A stretch of 64,000 bases of DNA from Gemmatimonadota bacterium (lineage in GTDB: Bacteria; Gemmatimonadota; Gemmatimonadetes; Longimicrobiales; Gaopeijiaceae). The position numbers and the translations under genes were made by a program. This document shows, piece by piece, positions 25,342-33,878 of this stretch (positions are counted from its first letter, which is position 1; the number at the start of each line of letters is the position of its first letter). The notes under the pieces were generated by a model. The model was not told the origin of the DNA. It searched no databases and worked only from the letters and a program-made list of their open reading frames with translations. The stretch spans positions 1 through 64,000 of the forward strand of contig JAUIEJ010000004.1 in assembly GCA_030428885.1 (NCBI GenBank), read 5' to 3'.

Positions 25342-25800
25342 TCAACCGCCGTCGCCCAGGACGTCGGGCCGCAGCACCGCTCCGATGTAGTGGGCCACGG
25401 CGTCGATTTCCCGGGGGGTGAGGCCGGCCACACCCCAGGTGGGCATGCCCCGCACGTGTCCCACGAAGATCCGGTGCCGGATGGAGTCGGGGGCCTCGGC
25501 GTAGCGCCAACCTGCGGTGACCAGCGACGGCACCTGGAGGTTCCGCTCCAGGGCGTAGTCGGTGCCGCCTTCCCCCAGGGGCCCGTGGCAATTCCGGCAC
25601 GACGTGGAGAAGACCACGTTGCCCTCCAGGGCCCGGATGGAGTCCGACGGCCAGGCGATGGAATCGAAGAGGGCCATGGAGAACTCCCGGTCGGCCTCCA
25701 CCACCTGCTCGGCCCGATCCGGTGGCTCGAACTCGTGCTTCCCGCAGGCGGCCAGACCCACGGCCACCGTCATTGCCAGGGCCGCACCGACCCGCCTCAC
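25342..25800 (-). CDS. Monohaem cytochrome c lipoprotein
   Basis: The 152-residue product starts with a GTG overlapping the TPR gene stop by four bases. It has a lipoprotein leader (LAMTVAVGLAACG) and one class I cytochrome c domain with CRNCH in the phrase VVFSTSCRNCHGPLGEGG. A Met sixth ligand is likely in VRGMPTWGVAGLTP, and the C-terminal helix AVAHYIGAVL is typical. It is the last gene of the minus-strand multihaem operon and probably exchanges electrons with one of the larger cytochromes in the periplasm. Confidence 0.9.
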   Translation of the reverse strand: MRRVGAALAMTVAVGLAACGKHEFEPPDRAEQVVEADREFSMALFDSIAWPSDSIRALEGNVVFSTSCRNCHGPLGEGGTDYALERNLQVPSLVTAGWRYAEAPDSIRHRIFVGHVRGMPTWGVAGLTPREIDAVAHYIGAVLRPDVLGDGG

Positions 25801-26192
25801 GGACGCCCCCCTCCCGAATCGGGCGTCGCCGTGGGCATGCGGATCAGCGACGCCCCGGGAGCCAGTTCCCGGGCCGCGTCCAGGGCCGAATCGGCGGCGG
25901 CGGCGTTGCCCAGGGCCTGCTGGGCCATGTACAGGCCGAACCAGCCGGTGGGGTCGTCGGGAGACGACGCCGTGGCTTCCCGGAAGGAAGTCGCGGCGGC
26001 TTCGTACTCGCCCCGGCGGTACCGGGCGTTGCCCGAGTCGATCTGGGCCAGGGTCTCGGGCGGCAGTTCGGCCCGACCCGCCGTGGTTGGATCCAGGGAG
26101 TCGGTCTGCTGGTCGTCGGGCAGACACCCGGGGAGCGTGGCCACCAGGGCGAGAATGCCGGCGAGCCCGGCGATTCGGAGGCGGGTCGTCAT
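25797..26192 (-). CDS. Small TPR-containing lipoprotein
   Basis: The 131-residue protein has a lipobox leader (LAGILALVATLPGC) and about two tetratricopeptide-like helices pairs (IDSGNARYRRGEYEAAATSF, then PTGWFGLYMAQQALGNAAAA). It overlaps the 16-haem gene upstream and the cytochrome c gene downstream by four bases each. TPR lipoproteins often act as scaffolds for multiprotein envelope complexes, and position inside the cytochrome operon suggests such a role here. Confidence 0.8.
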   Translation of the reverse strand: MTTRLRIAGLAGILALVATLPGCLPDDQQTDSLDPTTAGRAELPPETLAQIDSGNARYRRGEYEAAATSFREATASSPDDPTGWFGLYMAQQALGNAAAADSALDAARELAPGASLIRMPTATPDSGGGRP

Positions 26193-27649
26193 TCCTGGCC
26201 CCCGATGGGCCCGATGTGGCAGGCGCTGCAGATCCAGGGATTCCGTTCCTGGGCCCGCACCGGATCGAAGTCCGGACCGTGGGGACTGACCTTGAAGGCC
26301 CCCGTCTGACTGTGGCACTGGAGACACTCCTTCTGGGTGTGGCACGAGGCGCACTGCTCGAGCCCCTGCCGGGCGCCCTGCCCGTGGCGGATCAGCCAGA
26401 GGGGTTCGGCGTCGTGGTACCCCGACCCGAGGCGCCCCACGCTCCCGAAGCCCACCTCCACGTGGCACTGGCGGCAGAAGGCCGCGGTGTTGTGGCAGTT
26501 GCTGCACTCCATGGACTGGGACCCCGCCGCCGACGCGTGACGCAGGGCGAACCCGGCGGGATGATACCCGGGGGCCGTCTGGGCGTCGTGGCAGTCGGCG
26601 CAGTAGGTCTGGGTGTGGCACGTGCTGCAGGCGTCGGGCGCCGCCGAGGCCAGGACCGTGTGGGCCGTCATGAAAAACGGCGTCTGGTGGGAGGCGGGCT
26701 GCCGGGGATCGAGGCCGACCCCGGGGGCCCGCACCTGGGGGCGCTCCGGGAGGGCCTGAGCCGACGCCGGCATGGGCGCCACGTGGCAGGCGGCGCAGTC
26801 GTTGCTGGTATGGCAGGTGGCGCAGTCGGCGGGGTTGGGGGCCGGCCGGCCGTGGGTCACCTCGAAGACGTCGTCGGTGTGCCCCTCGGGCACGAAGTAG
26901 CGGGCCTCCATGGGCGGAAGCGACCATCCGTCGGGGGCCGGTGACAGGGCCTGAATCTGGCGTCGTTCCCCGCTGACGTGGCACGACAGACAGCGGTCCT
27001 GGGTGTGGCAGGTGGCGCACCGGGCGATCCCGGACACCCCCCGGGGCCGGTGGGACCGGAGAAAGGCGTCGTCGCCCACGTCGTGGTCGTCGGGGGTGGG
27101 CAAGGTCGCCAGCAGGGCATCGCCTCCGGGTACGGCGGCAACCTCCCGGTGGCACGAGGCGCAGTCGAGCGCCGTGTAGTGCGTGTCGGGGTCGTCGCCG
27201 TGGCAGGTGAGGCACCGCTCCGGCGCCAGGGGCTCCACTTCCAGGCGCGCCCCGCCCTCGGCCACGTGGCACGACGCACACACCACGGCCTCTTCGCCCG
27301 CCGCCGCCACCGTGTCGATGTGGGCGGGATGGCTGAACTCCACCAGCCCCACGGGACGGGGCGCGGGCGTCCAGTCCACCCGGCGCTCCTCCTGGCCGTC
27401 GTGACAGCCGTCGCACGACGCGGGTTCGGGATAAAACGAGGCGGCGTCGCCCGACTCGATGCCCTGGTGGCATCCCACGCAGAGGGGAAAGAGGCCGTCG
27501 TGCCGCAGGTGGGGAAACGAGTCGGCCTCCTGGGGCGTCGGGGGACGCCAGGCCGCTTCCGCCGTCCACGACGGCGCCCCGGCCCCGGCCGTGGCGATCA
27601 TCACCATGCCGACGACGGCCATGGCCGCGGGCAGACGCAGCGAACCCAT
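26189..27649 (-). CDS. 16-haem c-type cytochrome, exported
   Basis: This 486-residue precursor has a signal peptide (LPAAMAVVGMVMIATAGAGA) and sixteen CxxCH motifs, no CX4CH, many arranged in close pairs such as CATCHTQDRCLSCH and CSTCHTQTYCADCH. There is no later membrane segment, so it should be periplasmic or held inside the adjacent outer-membrane barrel. The ATG at 27649 has GGAGG six bases upstream; an ATG three bases earlier overlaps the barrel stop. Its order directly after a barrel gene matches MtrA-type cytochromes of porin-cytochrome conduits, although the haem count is higher than the usual ten. Confidence 0.92.
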   Translation of the reverse strand: MGSLRLPAAMAVVGMVMIATAGAGAPSWTAEAAWRPPTPQEADSFPHLRHDGLFPLCVGCHQGIESGDAASFYPEPASCDGCHDGQEERRVDWTPAPRPVGLVEFSHPAHIDTVAAAGEEAVVCASCHVAEGGARLEVEPLAPERCLTCHGDDPDTHYTALDCASCHREVAAVPGGDALLATLPTPDDHDVGDDAFLRSHRPRGVSGIARCATCHTQDRCLSCHVSGERRQIQALSPAPDGWSLPPMEARYFVPEGHTDDVFEVTHGRPAPNPADCATCHTSNDCAACHVAPMPASAQALPERPQVRAPGVGLDPRQPASHQTPFFMTAHTVLASAAPDACSTCHTQTYCADCHDAQTAPGYHPAGFALRHASAAGSQSMECSNCHNTAAFCRQCHVEVGFGSVGRLGSGYHDAEPLWLIRHGQGARQGLEQCASCHTQKECLQCHSQTGAFKVSPHGPDFDPVRAQERNPWICSACHIGPIGGQE

Positions 27650-29133
27650 CATCGTCCTCCCCGGCGCAATGCCGGATCGTCTCCGAAAGCATACCTCAAC
27701 CCGAACCACCCCCGGGTCTGGTTCCAGACGTCGTCGCTGCCGCCGCGACCGGCATCCTGCCGCAGCAGGAGCATGCCGGCATCGAGTTGAACCCGCTCCG
27801 TGGCGGCCCACTCCAGCGACGCTCCGCCCCCCAACGCCCGCCCGTCACCGAGGCGGAAGGCCTCGAACTGCTGGAAGGTCGTGCCCGTCAGCCGGGCCCG
27901 CAGCGTCGGGGCGAGGCGCACGCCCACCGCCGCATCCAGGGAGTGGAGGAACGCCGACGCGCCCCAATCGACCTGCCAGGCCGCCTGGAGGTCCACCCGC
28001 TGCGACGGGCTCCACGTGCCGTTGAGTTCGGCCTGCCAGCCCCGGTCTTCCAGCGGCTCGAAGACCGTGGCCACGGCGGCGTCGCCGTAGCTCCGGGCCG
28101 CCAGGGAGAGCTGGAGCCCCGCAGTGCTGGAAAGTCCCGCGCTCAGGCGGAGCCGAGCTTCGCGGTAGGGCACGGGGCTGAAGAAGCCCCACACCGTGGA
28201 CAGCTCGAAGTAGGGCACGTAGCGCCGGGCCTCGACCTCGGCCAGAAGCCGGCCCTCCCGGAAGGCCCGCCGCAGCGTCAGGTGGGCCTTCCCCACCTGC
28301 CCGAAGGGCACGTCGTAGTCGGCCGAAGCCCGCACCTGGACAGCCCCGGGCAGGAAGGTGGCGAAGTCCAGCGCCGCCCGCTCCGCCACCAGCCCGGAAC
28401 GGTCACCGATGATCTCGCGCTGATACCGCAGTCCCAGGGAGGTCCGCACCCACCGCACCCCGGCCGCGCCCCCCCAGAGATACGCCTCCTGGTCGGGAAC
28501 GAAGTCCTCGATGCCCCGGAGCGCCTCCCGCCGGGTTTCGTTGAGCCCCCGGGCCAGGGAGCGGCCGCCGAAGGCCTCGGCCCACCATCCGGTGCCGTCC
28601 CAGCGCACGGCCCCGCCGTCGAAGCCCGAAAAGCCCAGCCCCGACGGCGTGTCCTGCCGGCCGACCCGCACGCGCAGGCGGCCCCGCTGGAGCTGGCCGT
28701 ACGCCACCAGGACGTCGAAGGGATCGTCGGCCAGCGGCCAGTCGAGTTCGCCCCGCAGGCGGTCACGGGCCCGGACCAGGCCGGTGAAGCTGAGCCCGGT
28801 CATGCCGAACCCCCACGCCGTGAATCCCACGTCCTGGGATCCCACCACCGCGGTCTCGGACGCGCCGGGCCGGTAGTAGGTGCACGGGATCGTGGGCGTG
28901 GTGCAGCTCACCGGGTTGCCGTCGATCCGCAGCCGCCCGTCGGGCCCCGCCACCGCCTCACCGGCGGCCGCCGTGTCGAGCTGGAGGGGCCGCATCTCGA
29001 AGAGCCGGACCGAGCTCGACGCCCACCCCCGCACCCCCTGCCCCGCCGCCGGTGCGGCCCGGACGCAGGCCACGACCGCCGCGGCCGCCAGAACGACCGC
29101 GGTGCGTCGCCCGGTGCGGGATCGACGGCTCAC
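27649..29133 (-). CDS. Outer-membrane beta-barrel (candidate conduit porin)
   Basis: The 494-residue protein has a GTG start, a basic signal peptide (TAVVLAAAAVVACVRAAPAAGQ region) and no cytochrome motif. The mature part is a long series of amphipathic strands with aromatic ends (GELDWPLADDPFDVLVAYGQLQ, split around residue 150; YREARLRLSAGL; GWFGLRYAFGDDP at the end), fitting a barrel of about 20 strands or more. It lies between the 20-haem and 16-haem genes and overlaps both. In known porin-cytochrome complexes a barrel of this kind houses the periplasmic cytochrome. Family membership of MtrB/OmbB cannot be shown by eye. Confidence 0.85.
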   Translation of the reverse strand: MSRRSRTGRRTAVVLAAAAVVACVRAAPAAGQGVRGWASSSVRLFEMRPLQLDTAAAGEAVAGPDGRLRIDGNPVSCTTPTIPCTYYRPGASETAVVGSQDVGFTAWGFGMTGLSFTGLVRARDRLRGELDWPLADDPFDVLVAYGQLQRGRLRVRVGRQDTPSGLGFSGFDGGAVRWDGTGWWAEAFGGRSLARGLNETRREALRGIEDFVPDQEAYLWGGAAGVRWVRTSLGLRYQREIIGDRSGLVAERAALDFATFLPGAVQVRASADYDVPFGQVGKAHLTLRRAFREGRLLAEVEARRYVPYFELSTVWGFFSPVPYREARLRLSAGLSSTAGLQLSLAARSYGDAAVATVFEPLEDRGWQAELNGTWSPSQRVDLQAAWQVDWGASAFLHSLDAAVGVRLAPTLRARLTGTTFQQFEAFRLGDGRALGGGASLEWAATERVQLDAGMLLLRQDAGRGGSDDVWNQTRGWFGLRYAFGDDPALRRGGR

Positions 29134-30884
29134 GGCACCCCCACCGGGGGAAGGGCGTGGCACTCGGCGCAGTCCCGCCCGGGACGGTGATCGACCAGGT
29201 CCTGATGACAGACCAGGCAGGCCTCCCGGTTCCGGGGCACGCCCTCGAAGGGCAGGTCCTCGTGGCATCCCACACCGGTGCACCCCACGTGGGCGTCCAC
29301 GGTGTGGGCCGTGGCCACCGGCACGGCGTGGCAGGTCATGCACGTGACCGTAGCCTCGTGATGATCGGTGTGGCAGCCCGCACACTCCCCCGTGTCCACC
29401 AGACGGGCCGGGCCCTCCTGGTGGCACGTCGCGCAGGTGACGTCGGGATGCCGGGCGTGATCGAAGGGGAACTCCCGGGTGACCGGAGTCTCCGTCACGG
29501 AGAAGGTCAGCCGCTGGGCCACGGGGAAGATGCCCCGGTCGGCGAGCACCGAGGACGCGTGGCAACTCGCACAGTCGTTGGCCGGCTCGCCGGTGTGGTG
29601 GCAGCTCCGGCAATCGGCGATGTCGGTGACGGTCAGGGCGCCGTGGGTTTCGGCGCTGGTGTGACAGGCGGTGCACTCCACGGAACGGTGGTTCGCGTGG
29701 CGGAAGGCGGTCTCCCCCGAGGTGTTGGGCGACACCTGGGACGGCTCCTGGGCCCGGGCGACCCGGGGCGTGGAGGCGGGTAGCGCGCCGATGTCGTCGG
29801 CGAAGGACGGCCCGCCCACGGGACGATCCCCCGGGGGGGTGTGCAGGTAGAGCGCCGCGGCCTGAATGGGGCGGGCCCGGCGGCCTCCGTCCCCCACCGG
29901 CTCGAGGCGCGCCGAGGCGCCTCCCGGGCCGTCGTCGAAGATGTCCTGGTGGCAGGAGAGGCAGTCGTCGCCGTCGAGGGTCCAGTCGTGGGCCGCGTGG
30001 CACTGACTGCAATTCTCGATGTCGGCGTGGTCCAGCCCCCGATGGAACGGGGTCAGCTCCCGCACGTCGTCGTGGCACCCCACCGTGGCGCAGGTTTCCA
30101 CGGCGTCGGCCGGGGTGGTCTGCTCGTGGGGGTTGTGGCAGGTCGAACACACCTGCTCGTGGGGCTCGTCGGGCGGCATGTCCACCAACACCCGCATGGC
30201 GTGGCACGACAGGCACTCGTTCTGGGTGGGAGCCAGCGCCTCCCGGGCCTCCGCCGCGTCGGCGGTAGTGGGAATGGACCGGCTGAACCCGTGGCACGCC
30301 GCACAGTGGATCGTGAAGTCGCCCATGCGGCCGAGCTGGACCTCGACATCGGTGTGGCACCCGCTCTGAGCGCACGTCTCGTCGGTGGCCGCGAACTCGT
30401 GGAGGCCCGACGAGTGGCACTCCACGCACAACAGCCCCTCGAGGTCGGGATCCTCGGACTGGAGGTGGACCCGATGGCCCGCCGAATTGCGGATGGTCTC
30501 CCACGTCTCGGGGTCGCCGTCGATGTGGCAGGCGGCACACGCCTCGTTGGTGACGACGGCGTGGACCTCGATGGTGTCGGGCGCCTCCAGCACCTGGGTG
30601 AGGGCCATCGAGCTCCGGGCGGCGAAGGTCGGCTGGTGGCACGCCTTGCAACCCAGGCCCCGGTGGGCGCTCCGGGCGAAGCGCTCGAAGGGCTCCGCCA
30701 TGAGGTGGCACGACATGCAGAAGTCGTTGTCGTGCTGGACGTAGTCGTACGTCTGGTACGCGTAGTACCCGCCCGCGCTGACGCCGCCGGCCCCGAGGAG
30801 GCCGACGGCGAGCAGCACCGCAACGGGATGCCGGGCGGTCAGGTCGCTCACGCGACCCGCCGCCCGGCGGAAGAACCCCTTCAT
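29130..30884 (-). CDS. NapC-headed 20-haem membrane-anchored cytochrome
   Basis: The 584-residue protein has one N-terminal membrane helix (about residues 20-42) directly followed by a NapC/NirT-like start: CMSCH at 56-60, then LMAEPFERFARSAHRGLGCKACH. Seventeen CxxCH motifs and three CX4CH motifs (CAQSGCH, CATVGCH, CTGVGCH) give up to twenty haems. NapC-type heads take electrons from quinol; here the head is joined to a haem chain long enough to cross the periplasm. A haem-free stretch of about 90 residues (PGGASARLEP to SPNTSGETAF) divides the chain into two halves. It overlaps the barrel gene by four bases (GTGA). Confidence 0.92.
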   Translation of the reverse strand: MKGFFRRAAGRVSDLTARHPVAVLLAVGLLGAGGVSAGGYYAYQTYDYVQHDNDFCMSCHLMAEPFERFARSAHRGLGCKACHQPTFAARSSMALTQVLEAPDTIEVHAVVTNEACAACHIDGDPETWETIRNSAGHRVHLQSEDPDLEGLLCVECHSSGLHEFAATDETCAQSGCHTDVEVQLGRMGDFTIHCAACHGFSRSIPTTADAAEAREALAPTQNECLSCHAMRVLVDMPPDEPHEQVCSTCHNPHEQTTPADAVETCATVGCHDDVRELTPFHRGLDHADIENCSQCHAAHDWTLDGDDCLSCHQDIFDDGPGGASARLEPVGDGGRRARPIQAAALYLHTPPGDRPVGGPSFADDIGALPASTPRVARAQEPSQVSPNTSGETAFRHANHRSVECTACHTSAETHGALTVTDIADCRSCHHTGEPANDCASCHASSVLADRGIFPVAQRLTFSVTETPVTREFPFDHARHPDVTCATCHQEGPARLVDTGECAGCHTDHHEATVTCMTCHAVPVATAHTVDAHVGCTGVGCHEDLPFEGVPRNREACLVCHQDLVDHRPGRDCAECHALPPVGVP

Positions 30885-30908
30885 CGGTTCACCGAGAGTG
30901 TACCCGGC

Positions 30909-32348
30909 TCACCGCAGAGGACCACCTGGAACCAACTGGCGCTCCAGCGACACGCCCTGCACCGACAGACCGTACTGGCTCTGGAGCTGCTGGATGCTGG
31001 CGATCATGAGCGCCTCGGCGAGGAACGGGTTGTGGGCCGCCGTGCCGTTGAACTCGGCGAAGCCCGCGTTGAACTTGGCCCCTTCACCCGTGGTGAACTT
31101 GCCGTCGGAGGTGTCGAATTCCGAGGCGGGAACCTGAGCCACCAGGGCGTTGACCTGATCGGCAAGATTCTGGAGTCGGAGCGTCGCCGCAAGCATGGCG
31201 GCCCGAGCGCCCGAGGCCGACCCGTGACATCCGGAGACGGCGCACCCCTCGTAGTTCTTGCCCGTATCGGCGCAGTCCTGATCCGCCGCAGGAGCGCCGT
31301 TCGCGTCGACGCACGGCGTGGCCAGGAACCGGTGCCCGGTGGCAGTGACCACGAACTCACCGGTCGCCGCATCCGTCACCTCGTAGCTGTTCACGTGGCA
31401 GCCGGCGCACAGACCCGGGTTCGCGTCCGACCCGTGGGTGGCCACGATGTCGCCGGGGCCCAGGTCGAGGTTCGGGGGCCACCAGCCCGCCTCACCGACC
31501 AGGAGGGGACCCTGGGGCGAGTGGGGGCCACGGGACGACGTGGGATCGGGCACGCCCCGCTTGTGGTGGCACTTCATGCAGAGGTTCTGATCCTCGTTGG
31601 GCACGGAGATCGAGAACCGGAGCTGCCCTTCGAAGTCCGACCCGTGGGGGTCGTGGCAGACCGCACACGTGATGGACAGGTGATTGCCCGTGAGGTCGGA
31701 GTCCTCCTCGATGTACGGATCGTTGACCCCGAAGGCCTTGAGCGCCCCCGCCCCGGTGTGGCAGGACTGACAGGCCTCACGGCCCTGGGCACCCTCGTAC
31801 ATGTCGCCGTGCCGCGACTGGGCCCACTCTTCCGCGAACGGATGATGGGAGCCCTGGTGGCACTCTCCGCAACCGAGGGTCAGGTCCAGGCCCACGTCTA
31901 CCGGCGCCAGCGGGATGTTGCCGTCGTTCGGCGCCGTCACGTGGTCGAGTCCGGGCCCGTGGCAGCTCTCGCATTGGACGTCGTGGTAGCGGTCCTCGGC
32001 CGTAGCGGTGTACCCCGCGGCCGTCGTCTGCGTGTTCCCGAGCTCGTTGACGGTGTGACAACCCTCGCAGAACGCCTGGGCGTGTCCACTGTCCTGGAGA
32101 CCGGCCCATGCATCGGCGTGGGCAGAACCCTCCCATTGCCCCTGGGGACCCACGTGGCAGTTCCCGCACACGGTGAGTTTCGTCGACTGGTCGGTGTAGC
32201 CCACGAACCCCAAGGCAGCCTCCAAGGGTTCCTCGAAGAGCTCCCGATCCCGGAAGACGATGGTCTCGTCCGTACAGGCGGTGGACGCCAGGGTCCCGGC
32301 GACGACGGCGAGGAACGCGGTCCAGGCCCTCGTTCTTCCTGGTCTCAT
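30909..32348 (-). CDS. 9-haem cytochrome c lipoprotein
   Basis: This 479-residue protein leads the operon. It has a lipobox leader (FLAVVAGTLASTAC) and eight CxxCH plus one CX4CH motif (CAVSGCH, about residue 360). The early phrase CGNCHVGPQGQWEGSAHADAW resembles the N-terminus of cytochrome c554-type multihaem proteins. The last 110 residues carry no haem and look helical (LRLQNLADQVNALVAQVP). A lipid anchor fits either leaflet facing the periplasm or the cell surface; as the extracellular partner of a conduit it would be the MtrC/OmcA analogue. That placement is inference. Confidence 0.9.
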   Translation of the reverse strand: MRPGRTRAWTAFLAVVAGTLASTACTDETIVFRDRELFEEPLEAALGFVGYTDQSTKLTVCGNCHVGPQGQWEGSAHADAWAGLQDSGHAQAFCEGCHTVNELGNTQTTAAGYTATAEDRYHDVQCESCHGPGLDHVTAPNDGNIPLAPVDVGLDLTLGCGECHQGSHHPFAEEWAQSRHGDMYEGAQGREACQSCHTGAGALKAFGVNDPYIEEDSDLTGNHLSITCAVCHDPHGSDFEGQLRFSISVPNEDQNLCMKCHHKRGVPDPTSSRGPHSPQGPLLVGEAGWWPPNLDLGPGDIVATHGSDANPGLCAGCHVNSYEVTDAATGEFVVTATGHRFLATPCVDANGAPAADQDCADTGKNYEGCAVSGCHGSASGARAAMLAATLRLQNLADQVNALVAQVPASEFDTSDGKFTTGEGAKFNAGFAEFNGTAAHNPFLAEALMIASIQQLQSQYGLSVQGVSLERQLVPGGPLR

Positions 32349-32429
32349 CTTCAGCCCCTACCCGGCTAGCCGGGCGTCTTGACGGTGAGTGGATGACCCG
32401 GACGAACCACCTCGTCCGAATCGGCCACC

Positions 32430-32460
32430 ACTATACTGGCCTCCGTAGATCTACGGAGGC
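32430..32460 (-). promoter_or_regulatory. Candidate promoter with 22-bp perfect palindrome
   Basis: On the minus strand TATAGT (32430-32435) is a good -10 hexamer about 80 bases before the 9-haem gene. Its -35 position falls inside a perfect 22-bp palindrome at 32439-32460 with half-site GCCTCCGTAGA. A related half-site, ACTACGGAT, follows at about 32473-32481. Regulator binding here would control the whole minus-strand cytochrome operon. A second palindrome, CCCGGCTAGCCGGG (32361-32374), lies in the leader. Confidence 0.6.
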
Positions 32461-32513
32461 AACAGGGCGAAGTACTACGGATGTGTCGGGAAAAATCCCA
32501 CACAGGGGCCCGA

Positions 32514-32545
32514 ATCCCCCCGTCTGCACCGGCAAACGGGGGGAT
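32514..32545 (-). terminator. Hairpin after nhaA
   Basis: A 10-bp perfect stem (ATCCCCCCGT at 32514-32523 with ACGGGGGGAT at 32536-32545, 12-base loop) lies just downstream of the nhaA stop on the minus strand. A T-run comes only further on (GGGATTTTTCCC), so it may be a weak terminator protecting the cytochrome promoter from read-through. Confidence 0.6.
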
Positions 32546-32549
32546 CCGG

Positions 32550-33791
32550 TCAGGTCGCGCCGCCGCTGGAGGCAGCTTCTCCGCCGCCGGAACGGAGCAG
32601 CATGAGCGCCCCCACGATGCCGGCGACGGCCGAAGCCGCCAGGATCCCGATCTTCGCGGCCCGGAGGTAGGCGGGATCGTCGAAGGCCAGACCCCCGATG
32701 AACAGCGACATGGTGAAGCCGATTCCGCACAAGACTCCCACGCCCCAGACCTGCCACCAGTTCGCGCCGGCCGGCAGGTCGGCGAACCCGAACCGGACCG
32801 CCACCCACGCGAAGAGGGCGATGCCGATGGGCTTGCCCACCACGAGTCCCACGATGATCCCCAGGGTGATGGGGAACGCCCCCTCGGCCCCTCCTCCCCC
32901 GAAGGTCACCCCGGCGTTGGCCAGGGCGAAGATGGGCAGGATGCCGTAGGCCACCCACGGATGCAGGCCGTGCTCCAGCTTCTCCAGGGGCGTGTCCCAC
33001 CCGTCGGGCTCCCGGTCGGGCGTGGCGGGAATGGTCATGGCCAGAAGCACCCCCGCCACCGTGGCGTGGACGCCCGACTTCAGCACCGCCACCCAGAGCA
33101 CGGCCCCCAGGAGGCCGTAGGGCAGGAACGACTTGAAGCCTGCTCGATTGACCACGATGAGGGCCACGAACGCCGACGCCGCCACCATGAGGGCCTGGGT
33201 CGACACCTCGGCGGTGTAGAAGAGGGCGATGACCATGACGGCGCCCAGGTCGTCCACGATGGCCACGGCCGTGAGGAAGACCTTCAGGCTCAGGGGCACC
33301 CGAGACCCGAGAGCCGTGATCACCGCGAGGGCGAAGGCGATGTCGGTGGCCATGGGGATGCCCCACCCCGACTCCCCCGCCCCACCGGCGTTCCACACCA
33401 GGTACAGCCCCGCGGGCAGGGCCATCCCCCCCACGGCGGCGAAGAACGGCAGCGCCGCCTTCCGACGGGAAGACAACTCTCCGCTCAGGAGTTCCCGCTT
33501 GATCTCGAGCCCCACCAGCAGGAAGAATACGGCCATGAGACCGTCGTTGATCCAGAGAATCAGGGGCTTGGAGAGTTCGGCCTCGCCGAAGCCCATGGTG
33601 AGGTAGGTGCCGAACAGGCGCTCGTAGGCCGGGCCGAAGCCGGAGTTGGCCCAGACCAGGGCCACCACGGCGCAGGCGAAGAGCAGGATCCCCGACGACG
33701 CTTCGACGGCGGCGAAGCTCTTGAAGGGGGCGAGAATGCGATCGGCCAGGACCGGGGGGCCGGCCGGCTTGGAACGACGGGGCGATGCCAC
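32550..33791 (-). CDS. nhaA: Na+/H+ antiporter NhaA
   Basis: The 413-residue protein is a full-length NhaA. The ion-binding Asp pair is in AIVDDLGAVMVIALFYTAEV, and other family blocks are present: SSGILLFACAVVALVWANS, GLMAVFFLLVGLEIKRELL, MATDIAFALAVITALGSRVP and VLCGIGFTMSLFIGGLAF. It exports Na+ in exchange for protons and supports pH and salt homeostasis in the inner membrane. It is monocistronic by position, with a terminator hairpin behind it. Confidence 0.96.
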   Translation of the reverse strand: MASPRRSKPAGPPVLADRILAPFKSFAAVEASSGILLFACAVVALVWANSGFGPAYERLFGTYLTMGFGEAELSKPLILWINDGLMAVFFLLVGLEIKRELLSGELSSRRKAALPFFAAVGGMALPAGLYLVWNAGGAGESGWGIPMATDIAFALAVITALGSRVPLSLKVFLTAVAIVDDLGAVMVIALFYTAEVSTQALMVAASAFVALIVVNRAGFKSFLPYGLLGAVLWVAVLKSGVHATVAGVLLAMTIPATPDREPDGWDTPLEKLEHGLHPWVAYGILPIFALANAGVTFGGGGAEGAFPITLGIIVGLVVGKPIGIALFAWVAVRFGFADLPAGANWWQVWGVGVLCGIGFTMSLFIGGLAFDDPAYLRAAKIGILAASAVAGIVGALMLLRSGGGEAASSGGAT

Positions 33792-33878
33792 GGAGGACCT
33801 CGGGATAAGGGGCCCGGCGAAGCCGGAGCCCGTCGACGTTTGGACCGGCTACCCGAACGTCGGCGCGAGGTTTCGTGG

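Noticed and set aside
25797-27692. A 631-codon frame covering the 16-haem gene in another register
   Set aside because: Only its last 131 codons (the TPR lipoprotein) look like protein; the rest is out of frame with the sixteen haem motifs.
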